Shown here: positions 17,450 through 25,182 of the stretch, in pieces
How the letters are laid out: each line of letters begins with the position of its first letter
How positions within the stretch are numbered: the first letter of the stretch is position 1
Source: an uncultured Roseicyclus sp.
GTDB lineage: Bacteria; Pseudomonadota; Alphaproteobacteria; Rhodobacterales; Rhodobacteraceae
DNA length: 64,000 nt
Direction of reading: 5' to 3'
NCBI GenBank assembly: GCA_947500415.1
Contig: CANMRT010000001.1
Coordinates: 460,982 to 524,981, forward strand
Position numbers and translations under genes: made by a program
Notes under the pieces: generated by a model
The model's input: only the letters and a program-made list of their open reading frames with translations
What the model was told of the DNA's origin: nothing
The model's database searches: none

Positions 17450-18937
17450 TCACAAAAGCTCGGCCAGTTTCAAACGCTGGATCTTGCCGGAAGGGCCCTT
17501 GGGCAGTTCGGGCAGAAAGTGAACCTTGTCGGGCGATTTGAACGCGCCGAGACGTTGATTGCAGAGCGCAATGATTTCGTCCGCTGACAGGGCCGAGCCG
17601 TCGCGCAGGCTGAGCGCCACTTCGACGCGTTCGCCGTATTGCTTGCAGGGGCGGGCGAAGGCAGCGGCCTCCACCACATCAGCATGGCTGTAGAGCACTT
17701 CGTCGATCTCGCGGGGTGCTATGTTTTCGCCGCCTTTGATTATGAGTTCCTTCAGGCGGCCAGTCACAAAGACATAGTCATCTTCGTCCATGCGCCCCAG
17801 ATCGCCAGTGCGCAGCCAGTTGCCCGCAAAGGTGGCGGCGGTGGCCTCAGGATTGCGCAGGTATTCCCGCATGACATTGGGGCCGCGCACGGCAATCTCG
17901 CCTTCCTGCCCACGCGGGGCCTCAGTCATATCGGGGGTCAGGATGCGGACCTCGTTGCCGTAACCCACGCCGGGGGAGCCGATTTTGCGGATGCCGGGGG
18001 GGAGCGGGTTTGACAGGATTTGTGCGGCGGTTTCGGTCAGGCCCATGGTCTCGATAATGGGGACGCTGAAGCGCGTCTCGAAGGCCTGTTGGGTTTCGAC
18101 GGCGAGGGCGGAGGATGCGGAGCGCCCGAACCGCAGGCGCGCGCGGGTAGCATCCCTGGGGTCGGAGGTGCCGTGAAGCAAATGGCTGATGATTGTGGGC
18201 ACAACCGAGAACCACGTGACCGCGCCCCGGTCGAGTTGGTCCCAGAACTGGCTGGCCGAAAAGCGTGAGAGGACGGCGGCGGACCCGCCGGAGACAAGCG
18301 TGCCCATCAGCGTCACGCAAAGACCATTGATGTGGTAGATCGGCAGGACGCAGCAGGCACGATCCTGCGGCGAAAGCGCATGGGCGACGGCGGTGGTCCA
18401 GCCGCCCGCAAGCAGGCTAGATTGGCTGTGGACGACGCCCTTCGGCCGGCCGGTGGTGCCGGACGTGTACATAAGGAGCGCGTGGTCTTTGGGCTGGAGA
18501 TCGGGCAGATCGCCGTGGGTTTCCAGATGCTTGGGCGAAAGGGCTTCCATGCCGTTTGGAGCGACTTTGGCGAAGGTTTGCATCTGATCGGGATGGACGA
18601 AAGCAAACCGCGCGCCGGAATGGTCAAGCGCGTAGGCGATGGCGTCGGGGCCAGCGGCAAGGTTGATCATCGTGGCTCGGCAGCCCGCGTAGAGGGCGGC
18701 GAAAAGGGCAAGGATACCGTCGCGGCCATTGGGGTGGATGATGGCGAGGCTTTCGCCCTTCGCCACGCCAAGTCCGGCCAGACCACGGGCCATGTCGCGC
18801 ACTTCATTGCGGAGGTCAGACCAGCTGATGTCCGCGCCGCCTTCGGGAAAAACAAAGGCCGTCCCGCCGCCTTCGGCCCGCGCGTCGATCCAGTCGCGCA
18901 GAGTGCCCGCAGGCGGCGTGGCCGGGTCGAAGATCAC
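17450..18937 (-). CDS. AMP-forming acyl-CoA ligase, probable sulfoacetate-CoA ligase (SauT-like)
   Basis: 495 residues from GTG 18937, which overlaps the stop of the upstream dehydrogenase by GTGA. The ANL-superfamily core motifs are present: the phosphate loop YTSGTTGRPKGVVHSQ, ETMGLTETAAQILSNPLPPG, WLRTGDLGRMDEDDYVFVTGRLKELIIKGGENIAPREIDEVL, and a catalytic lysine in PKGPSGKIQR. The coupling to an acylating aldehyde dehydrogenase matches the sauST pair of Cupriavidus necator, where the ligase makes sulfoacetyl-CoA from sulfoacetate. Substrate assignment rests on that context; another short or sulfonated carboxylate is possible. Confidence 0.6.
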   Translation of the reverse strand: MIFDPATPPAGTLRDWIDARAEGGGTAFVFPEGGADISWSDLRNEVRDMARGLAGLGVAKGESLAIIHPNGRDGILALFAALYAGCRATMINLAAGPDAIAYALDHSGARFAFVHPDQMQTFAKVAPNGMEALSPKHLETHGDLPDLQPKDHALLMYTSGTTGRPKGVVHSQSSLLAGGWTTAVAHALSPQDRACCVLPIYHINGLCVTLMGTLVSGGSAAVLSRFSASQFWDQLDRGAVTWFSVVPTIISHLLHGTSDPRDATRARLRFGRSASSALAVETQQAFETRFSVPIIETMGLTETAAQILSNPLPPGIRKIGSPGVGYGNEVRILTPDMTEAPRGQEGEIAVRGPNVMREYLRNPEATAATFAGNWLRTGDLGRMDEDDYVFVTGRLKELIIKGGENIAPREIDEVLYSHADVVEAAAFARPCKQYGERVEVALSLRDGSALSADEIIALCNQRLGAFKSPDKVHFLPELPKGPSGKIQRLKLAELL

Positions 18938-20337
18938 TTTCCGAACTCCGCCCAATAGGTGCCGAAGATGTCGTCGAGCGCTGGCTCACGAGATGGGATT
19001 TCGCGGACGATCTTGGTGGATTGCAGGAAATGCTTCCAATGCAGGTTCTCATCGATGGAATTGCCGCCCCACGATCCGCATCCCATCGAAAGCGAGAAGG
19101 GCATCCCATTGGTGAAGCTGCCGCCGGTGGCGAATGTATGGGCCTGGTTCACGATCACGCGGCTGGTGGGGATGGCTTTGGCGAGTGTCATAGGGCGATC
19201 CGCATCGGCGGTGTGGATGCCGACGGAATGGCCCGCGCCCTGGTGGAGTTGCACTTGCAGGGTCGTGGCGACAGCCTCGTTGAAATCGGCGGCGCGGTAG
19301 ACGGTGAGGACGCGGCTGAGCTTTTCGCCCGAGAGCGGATGGCCGGGGCCGATGCCTTTGGTCTCAACGGCGATGTATTGGGTGTTTTCGGGAACTTCGC
19401 CCGTTAGCCCGAGCGCCTCGATCATGTCGCCCGCGTCTTGGGCTATGGCGCGGGGGTTGAGGGTGCCTTTGACCCAGAGCTTGTCGGTGACCTTCGCCTC
19501 GTCTGTGATCAGCGCGCCGCCCGTCTTGGCCATTTCCGCGACGAAGGCGTCGTAGATCGCATCGACCACGACGATGGCGTTTTCCGAGGAGCAGGAGGTG
19601 GCGTTGTCGAAACACTTGGAGGCGGCGATTTTCTGGGCGGCGGCGGAGAGGTCGGCGGATTCATCCACGATCACGCAGACGTTGCCGGCGCCTACGGCCA
19701 GCGCAGGCGTGCCGGAGGTATAGGCGCGTTTGACGTTGTTTTGGGAGCCGGTCACGACGATCAGGTCGGAGGTCTCTAACAGGCGCTGGGTTTTCTCTTT
19801 CGACCCGCGACCGGGGATCATCAGCACGAGGTCGCGGTCGATCCCGGCCTTGTCGAATTCGGCGTAGATGTAACCGAGCAGCGCCTCGCAGGTCGGCACA
19901 CCCTTGGGCGAGGGCGAGACCACGATAGAGTTCCCGCATTTCAGCGCGTTGATGATGTTGTTCGCGGGGGTCGCACCGGGGTTTGTCGAGGGGACGACCG
20001 CGCCGATTACGCCGATGGGGCGCGCGATTTCGGTGATGCCCGTCTCAGGGTCGTCGCGGATGACGCCGTAGGTCGTGACGTCAGCGATGTCGCGCATCAG
20101 TCCCAGCGTCTTGCGGTGGTTCTTGGTGATCTTGTCGGGAACGTTGCCAAGGCCCGTCGTCTCAACGGCCAGCTCTGCCAGATGCCGGTTGCGCGAAGGC
20201 TCCATGATGGCCCATGCGGCGGCTTGGGCTGCACGGTCGTAGAGCGCTTGGCTGCCGTCCCGCTCATAGGCGGCCTGAGCGGCACGAGAGCGCGCGACGA
20301 TAGCGTCCACTTCGGCGATGGGATCAAGGTCAGACAC
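18934..20337 (-). CDS. Acylating aldehyde dehydrogenase, probable sulfoacetaldehyde dehydrogenase (SauS-like)
   Basis: 467 residues from GTG 20337, with AGGA about ten bases upstream; no ATG is available before conserved sequence. It is a CoA-acylating aldehyde dehydrogenase. The catalytic cysteine lies in NATSCSSENAIVVV, and the NAD region includes VPSTNPGATPANNIINALKCGNSIVVSPSPKG, VGAGNVCVIVDESADLSAAAQKI and a conserved C-terminal MGCGSWGGNSIDENLHWKHFL. In the sulfoacetate pathway it reduces sulfoacetyl-CoA to sulfoacetaldehyde with NAD(P)H. The pairing with the ligase and a carboxylate-type transporter supports this. No sulfoacetaldehyde acetyltransferase (Xsc) or Pta gene is in the window, so the final step would be elsewhere. 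Confidence 0.65.
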   Translation of the reverse strand: MSDLDPIAEVDAIVARSRAAQAAYERDGSQALYDRAAQAAAWAIMEPSRNRHLAELAVETTGLGNVPDKITKNHRKTLGLMRDIADVTTYGVIRDDPETGITEIARPIGVIGAVVPSTNPGATPANNIINALKCGNSIVVSPSPKGVPTCEALLGYIYAEFDKAGIDRDLVLMIPGRGSKEKTQRLLETSDLIVVTGSQNNVKRAYTSGTPALAVGAGNVCVIVDESADLSAAAQKIAASKCFDNATSCSSENAIVVVDAIYDAFVAEMAKTGGALITDEAKVTDKLWVKGTLNPRAIAQDAGDMIEALGLTGEVPENTQYIAVETKGIGPGHPLSGEKLSRVLTVYRAADFNEAVATTLQVQLHQGAGHSVGIHTADADRPMTLAKAIPTSRVIVNQAHTFATGGSFTNGMPFSLSMGCGSWGGNSIDENLHWKHFLQSTKIVREIPSREPALDDIFGTYWAEFGK

Positions 20338-20398
20338 GGGCGTGCATCCTGTCAGGTTGGGAACCGGGGCAGGCAGACGTGCCCGCCCCGGGATTGGC

Positions 20399-21373
20399 TT
20401 AGTTTTCGAGGTCGGCCAGAAGCGCCTCAAGCGTTTCCTGACGCGCGGCCCACATTTCTAGCACCTCGTCACGGGTCATGATGTGCATGGGCGAGCCACC
20501 GGCCTCCATCCGCGATCCGACGCGGCCATTCTCGAACATCGTGGGCACGATGGCGGCCAGATGATCGATGACCTCCTGCGGGGTGCCAGCGGGCACCATC
20601 ACGCCACGGAAGTTCACCGACGCGTTGTCGATGTCATAGCCTTGCTCGGCCATCGTGGGGACGTCGGGTAGGAAGTCGTTCCGCTCCAGATCGAAGACGC
20701 CGAGGATACGGACGTTGCCCGCTTCCTGCGCGCGGAACGCGTCGGAAAGGTTGTTGACGCCGCCCAGAACTTCACCCGCGATTACGGCGCGCATGGCCCC
20801 GGCGCCGCCTGCGTTGTTGGGGATGTAAGCCAGCTCAACGCCTGCCGCCTGCTCAAGCTGCAACGCTGCGATGTGGTGGCCCACGAAGAGGCCCGCACCC
20901 GAGAACGTCAGCCCGCCGGGGTTTTCGGTGGCATAGGCCACGACGTCGGCCATCGATTGAAACTCGCTGTCGGTTGGGACGACAAAGACGGCAGGGTCTG
21001 CGCCCCAGTTGGCGATGGGCTCAAAGCTTTCGGTGGAGTATTCAACGCCGCCCTCGATGGACTGGGCGATGAAGTGCGGGATGTTGTAGGCGCCGAGCGT
21101 GTAACCATCGGCCTCAGCCTCCGTCGCGAACCAGTTCCAGCCGACGCGGCCACCCGCACCGGGGCGGTTCAGGATGGCGATGGGCATACCCAGCGCGTCC
21201 TCGTTGCCCGCCGTCATCGTCACGATGCGCGCCTGAAAGTCCGTGGCACCCCCCGCGCCGTAGCTGACCATCAGCAGAAGCGGGCGTTCCGGGTAATCGC
21301 CATGTCCATCGGCAAAGGCTGCCCCGGACATCGCGGTCAGGGCCAGTGCGGCCCCTGCAATCCACTTTTTCAT
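20399..21373 (-). CDS. Tripartite tricarboxylate transporter substrate-binding protein (TctC/Bug family)
   Basis: 324 residues with a Sec signal peptide (KKWIAGAALALTAMSGAAFADG). The mature protein has the Bug fold signatures YPERPLLLMVSYGAGGATDFQAR, ILNRPGAGGRVGWNWFA and VAYIPNNAGGAGAMRAVIAGEV (read here as ELAYIPNN). It captures a carboxylate-type solute in the periplasm for TctAB. It is encoded between TctB (66-base gap) and the SauS-like gene (61-base gap). If the neighbouring enzymes are SauST, the ligand would be sulfoacetate or a precursor; C. necator uses an MFS carrier for this, so this would be a transporter replacement. Confidence 0.9.
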   Translation of the reverse strand: MKKWIAGAALALTAMSGAAFADGHGDYPERPLLLMVSYGAGGATDFQARIVTMTAGNEDALGMPIAILNRPGAGGRVGWNWFATEAEADGYTLGAYNIPHFIAQSIEGGVEYSTESFEPIANWGADPAVFVVPTDSEFQSMADVVAYATENPGGLTFSGAGLFVGHHIAALQLEQAAGVELAYIPNNAGGAGAMRAVIAGEVLGGVNNLSDAFRAQEAGNVRILGVFDLERNDFLPDVPTMAEQGYDIDNASVNFRGVMVPAGTPQEVIDHLAAIVPTMFENGRVGSRMEAGGSPMHIMTRDEVLEMWAARQETLEALLADLEN

Positions 21374-21439
21374 TTCACTTTCCTCCCTAAGGTTGGCTCT
21401 GCCGCTTTTTGTCCCGCTTTCCTGCGGAAAGACTGCGGT

Positions 21440-21904
21440 TCAGAAAAAGACCTCTCGCGGTGTGAACACGTTCAACAACAGCGCGAAAAGGCCATACATG
21501 ACCGCCATGAACCCGGCGGTGATCAGAATGCGTTTGATCCAGGATTTGACCGCGCCGTGGGGGGCAGGGTCGTAAAGCGAGATCAGGATGAAGACGGCGA
21601 TGGTTGTGCCGGTGTAAAAGCCCAGGCCCTTGGCGGCCCAATAGACGTAGACCAGCATTACAAGCAGGCCGGGCAACATGTTCTTCATGGCATCCCAGCT
21701 AAGCCCGTTGCCCACCTTGGTGCGGCCCAGAAGGGCTTTGCCGAAGGTCCAGATCGCCAGCACCGCAAAGACGGACGAAATTATGCGCGGGAACAGATAG
21801 GCCTCGGACGGTTCCTGCGTGAAGCTGATGTAGGCGACGGTCACACCCACGGCGGCGATGAAGCCCGAAGCGATGATGTGCTGCGTGCGGGGCAGATCGC
21901 TCAT
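21440..21904 (-). CDS. Tripartite tricarboxylate transporter small membrane subunit (TctB)
   Basis: 154 residues with four predicted membrane helices (HIIASGFIAAVGVTVAYISF, YLFPRIISSVFAVLAIWTFG, MLPGLLVMLVYVYWAAKGLGFYTGTTIAVFIL, ILITAGFMAVMYGLFALLLNVF), typical of TctB. The ATG at 21904 overlaps the TctA stop (ATGA). TctB assists TctA in the inner membrane. Size and order (TctA, TctB, TctC) fit the family. Confidence 0.9.
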   Translation of the reverse strand: MSDLPRTQHIIASGFIAAVGVTVAYISFTQEPSEAYLFPRIISSVFAVLAIWTFGKALLGRTKVGNGLSWDAMKNMLPGLLVMLVYVYWAAKGLGFYTGTTIAVFILISLYDPAPHGAVKSWIKRILITAGFMAVMYGLFALLLNVFTPREVFF

Positions 21905-23412
21905 CCCGTCACCTCTTCCTTGGTGGTGTAGCGACGCTGGCGGATTTCCATCCAGACCGAATAGCTGACGGAGGCCACGACGATCGCGATCAGCAACCAG
22001 TTGAGCGCGCCGGTGAAGAAGTAAGTACCGGTGCCGACGGTGGCGTTCGCGATCATGGAGCCCTGGATGAAGTTCGCCTCGGCGATGGGGCCGAGGATCA
22101 GGCCGAGGACCAGTGGCGCTGCGGAAAAGCCGAAGCGTTCCAGAAAATACATCGCCAGCCCCAGCGTCGCCATGACGTAGACGTCGCCCATGGAGTTCTG
22201 GACGGAGTAGCTGCCGAAGACGGCGAGGCCCAGGACAATCGCCGCCATCACCCCGTGCGGCACCCGCGCGACGGAGGCCGCGACACCGGCGATCAGCACG
22301 CCGAAGATGCACATCAGGATTTGCCCGATCAGCATCGAGTCGATGAAGGTCCACGCCACCTGCGGGTAATTCATGAAGAGGTCCGGCCCGGGGAAGATGC
22401 CGTGGATGAGCAGCCCACCCAGAAGGACGGCGGCGGTGGGAGAGCCGGGGATGGAGAGCGTCAGAAGCGGCACAAGCGACGGGCCGACCATAGCGTTGTT
22501 GGCGGATTCGGCGGCGATAACACCTTCCGGGTGGCCGGTGCCGAATTTCTCACTCTCCGAGCTGAATTTCTTGGATTGGTCATAGGCCACGAGCCCCGCG
22601 ATCTGGCCGCCCACACCGGGGATCAACCCGATGACGGAGCCGACCGCCGTGCCGATGGCCAGCGCGCGTTTGCGGCTGAAGATCTCGCGGAATGCCGCGC
22701 CGATGGGATGGCGCTGGACGGTGATAACCTCGGCCCCGCTGTCGGTGCGGCCCTTGGCAAACATGGTGATAACTTGCGGGATTGCGAACAGGCCGATCAG
22801 CGCCGGGATCACGTTGATGCCGCCCGAAAGCGACGAATGGAAGATGAAGCGCTGTGCGCCCATGATGTCGTCGAATCCGATGGTCGCAAGCCACAGGCCG
22901 ATGCAGCCGGAGAGCAGGCCTTTGACGACGGAGGAGCTATCCAGCGTGCCGATGACGGTCACGCCAAGGATGGCCAGCCAGAAGAGGTGCGACGGCCCAA
23001 ACGCCAGCGCCCATTGAGCCAGAACCGGGGTCAGGAAGATCAGCAGCAGCACACCGAAGATGCCGCCGACGGCAGAGGCCAGGAACGAAAGCTGCAACGC
23101 CCGCGCGCCCTGTCCGTTCTTGGCCATCGTGTGCCCGTCGAGCGTTGTGGCTATATTCGCGGGCGCGCCGGGGATTTTCAGCAGGATCGCGGAAACCGCC
23201 CCGCCCGCGACCGTTGACGTATAGGCGGCGCCGAGCAGGATCAGGCCCTGTTGCGGCTCAAGCTGGAAGGTGAAGGGGATGAGGAGGGCCACGGCCATCG
23301 TCGGCGACAGGCCGGGCGTCGCGCCAAGGATCAGACCCCCGATGGTGCCAAGCAGCAGAAGCCCGAAGTTCACCGGCGTGAACACGTCGCCCATGTAGAA
23401 CAGAAAATCCAC
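21901..23412 (-). CDS. Tripartite tricarboxylate transporter large membrane subunit (TctA)
   Basis: 503 residues from GTG 23412, with GGGAGGG nine bases upstream; a TTG at 23430 and an ATG at 23376 are less likely. The hallmark GATPGLSPTMAVALLIPFTF and LIPGVGGQIAGLVAYDQSKKFS, and the second GSPTAAVLLGGLLIHGIFPGPDL motif, are those of the TctA family of about ten-helix carriers. It is the first gene of the TTT-sau operon and faces a LacI regulator across about 110 bases containing a candidate operator. Confidence 0.92.
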   Translation of the reverse strand: MDFLFYMGDVFTPVNFGLLLLGTIGGLILGATPGLSPTMAVALLIPFTFQLEPQQGLILLGAAYTSTVAGGAVSAILLKIPGAPANIATTLDGHTMAKNGQGARALQLSFLASAVGGIFGVLLLIFLTPVLAQWALAFGPSHLFWLAILGVTVIGTLDSSSVVKGLLSGCIGLWLATIGFDDIMGAQRFIFHSSLSGGINVIPALIGLFAIPQVITMFAKGRTDSGAEVITVQRHPIGAAFREIFSRKRALAIGTAVGSVIGLIPGVGGQIAGLVAYDQSKKFSSESEKFGTGHPEGVIAAESANNAMVGPSLVPLLTLSIPGSPTAAVLLGGLLIHGIFPGPDLFMNYPQVAWTFIDSMLIGQILMCIFGVLIAGVAASVARVPHGVMAAIVLGLAVFGSYSVQNSMGDVYVMATLGLAMYFLERFGFSAAPLVLGLILGPIAEANFIQGSMIANATVGTGTYFFTGALNWLLIAIVVASVSYSVWMEIRQRRYTTKEEVTG

Positions 23413-23460
23413 GCGACCATGCCCTCCCAAGCCGTCAGCGGTTGACCAATCACGCTACCG

Positions 23461-23490
23461 AATGAAAATAGTATTGCAAATGTTTTCATT
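23461..23490. promoter_or_regulatory. Candidate LacI-type operator between tctA and lacI-like gene
   Basis: AATGAAAA (23461-23468) and TTTTCATT (23483-23490) form a perfect 8-base inverted repeat with a 14-base spacer, and a TTGCAA palindrome lies inside. It is in the only gap between the divergent TTT operon and the LacI-family gene, so it is a natural site for autoregulation and substrate control. Confidence 0.5.
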
Positions 23491-23522
23491 TTTGGCGGCG
23501 GTTTGGCGGGTAAGGCATTTGA

Positions 23523-24545
23523 ATGAAAGATAAAAAGGCTGATATTATCTCCGTCGCGAAGGCCGCGCGCGTCTCGCCCTCAACCGTGTCGCGCTACTTC
23601 AATCACCCTGAGATGGTGAAACTGGCGACGCGGCGAAAGATCGAATCCGTGGTCCGGCGGCAGGGCTACATTCGCAATCGCGCAGCGCAGACGATCCATG
23701 GCATCCGCTCAGGTACCATCGGCGTGGTCGTCCCCACACTTGACCACGCGATCTTTGCGGAGGTGGTGCAGGCGTTCTCGGACACCGTGGCGGAGATGGG
23801 GTTCACCATTCTTCTGGCGTCTCACGGCTATGACCAGCAGCGGGAGTATTCGATCCTGCGCAAGATGTTGGAACATCGGGTGGATGGCGTGGTGTTGACC
23901 GGCCTTGACCATGATGAAGCGGTCTTCCAGCTGATCGATAGCCAGGACGTGCCGCTGGTGTTGATGTGGAATTTCGCCGAAGCCGCGCCCTATCCTTGCA
24001 TCGGCGCGGATAACGAATTGGCCGGGCGGATGATTGCAGAGCATATCGTGGCGCTCGGCCATCGCGACGTGGCGTGCATGTTCCCCCCGACGGACGGCAA
24101 CGACCGCGCCGATGCGCGGCTGGTCTCTGTGATCGAGACGCTGGCGGATGCAGGGATTGATGTGCCGGAGCATTGGCGGCTGACGACGGTTTACAGCGTC
24201 TCCTCCTCCAAGCGGGATACGATCCAGCTTCTGCAATCGGGCAGGCGGCCCACGGCGCTTATCTGCGGGAATGACGTTTTGGCGACTGGCGCGATCTATG
24301 GCTCTGCCGCGATGGGCGTGGCGGTGCCGGATGACCTGACGATTGTGGGCATTGGCGATTTCCGTGGCGCGGCTGAGATTGAGCCCGCGCTCACCACGGT
24401 GCACATCCCGGCCCATGAGATCGGACGAGAGGCTGGCACGGCATTGGCCAACGCGATCACCGCACCTGAGACTGCGCGTGAGAGCATCCATTGCCGCCCC
24501 AGTCTGGTGGTACGCGCGTCGTGTCGGGCGTTTAACGGATCATAG
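23523..24545 (+). CDS. LacI-family transcriptional regulator
   Basis: 340 residues. The N-terminal helix-turn-helix ISVAKAARVSPSTVSRYFNHPEMVK, with hinge GYIRNRAAQTIHGIRSG, is followed by a periplasmic-binding-protein-like sensor domain (TIGVVVPTLDHAIFAEVVQAF to the GLVVRASC-type end). Divergent orientation from the TctA-first operon predicts that it represses uptake and use of that solute, with the pathway intermediate as inducer. The C. necator sauRSTU cluster also has an adjacent regulator gene, but family correspondence was not checked. Confidence 0.9.
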   Translation: MKDKKADIISVAKAARVSPSTVSRYFNHPEMVKLATRRKIESVVRRQGYIRNRAAQTIHGIRSGTIGVVVPTLDHAIFAEVVQAFSDTVAEMGFTILLASHGYDQQREYSILRKMLEHRVDGVVLTGLDHDEAVFQLIDSQDVPLVLMWNFAEAAPYPCIGADNELAGRMIAEHIVALGHRDVACMFPPTDGNDRADARLVSVIETLADAGIDVPEHWRLTTVYSVSSSKRDTIQLLQSGRRPTALICGNDVLATGAIYGSAAMGVAVPDDLTIVGIGDFRGAAEIEPALTTVHIPAHEIGREAGTALANAITAPETARESIHCRPSLVVRASCRAFNGS

Positions 24546-24630
24546 GGGCAAGGGCCCATCGCGGAGCAATCTGGCAGTCATATGCCCCTTCCCAATTCTC
24601 GCATCTTGATCGAGCCTGTCGCTTCAGTTG

Positions 24631-25182
24631 TCAGGCGCTTACGATCAGGGCATCCCCGTGAAGCGCAAAGTCGATGTCGCTGCGACGTGCCCGAATAATT
24701 GTGGGAAACGATGCCTCCAGCTCAGTATGACGCAGAAAGACGGCCCATTTAGTCCAATGGGAATAGTCGATGCCAAAATAGAACTCATTTAGAAACGCGC
24801 GTTCGTGCGGGTCGAGCGCTCCGGCATATTTGCGGATGGCTCGGTTCAACTCGCCGCGCAGTGTGAACATTTCATCTGTGTCGTAATCAGCTTGACCGAC
24901 TTGGACGGAGACAGGGCTTGGCACGCGTCCCTCCGGGATCAGCGCTACCAACTGCTGCACCTCGCCAAGCAATGCCTCATGCCAACCATCGCCCAGAGGT
25001 TCGAACGAAAGAACTTCGCCATGAATTGTAGCAAGGGCGTTTTCACACCCGGGAAACTTTTTCACGACGGCATCAAGCTTTCCCGCACCCAGGGCATCGT
25101 GAAACAAAGTCTCGGGTAATCTGATATTTGAGTATTCGGTAGGGTCCTTGATGGTCAGAACCTTGTCGATTTCACTGGTCAT
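24631..25182 (-). CDS. Candidate immunity protein for the TpsA toxin (unrecognised family)
   Basis: 183 residues, no signal peptide, acidic, with no motif I recognise. Two stretches stand out: PEGRVPSPVSVQVGQADYDTDEMF and LNEFYFGIDYSHWTKWAVFLRHTELEA. Its start overlaps the stop of the giant TpsA gene by four bases (ATGA), exactly where the immunity gene cdiI sits in contact-dependent inhibition loci. A cytoplasmic protein that neutralises the C-terminal toxin is therefore the leading hypothesis. A chance downstream gene of other function cannot be excluded. Confidence 0.6.
   Translation of the reverse strand: MTSEIDKVLTIKDPTEYSNIRLPETLFHDALGAGKLDAVVKKFPGCENALATIHGEVLSFEPLGDGWHEALLGEVQQLVALIPEGRVPSPVSVQVGQADYDTDEMFTLRGELNRAIRKYAGALDPHERAFLNEFYFGIDYSHWTKWAVFLRHTELEASFPTIIRARRSDIDFALHGDALIVSA

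Noticed and set aside
24546-24630. Possible terminator between LacI-like gene and the TpsA partner gene
   Set aside because: AGGGGCA and TGCCCCT can pair but only across a loop of about 30 bases and without a T run.
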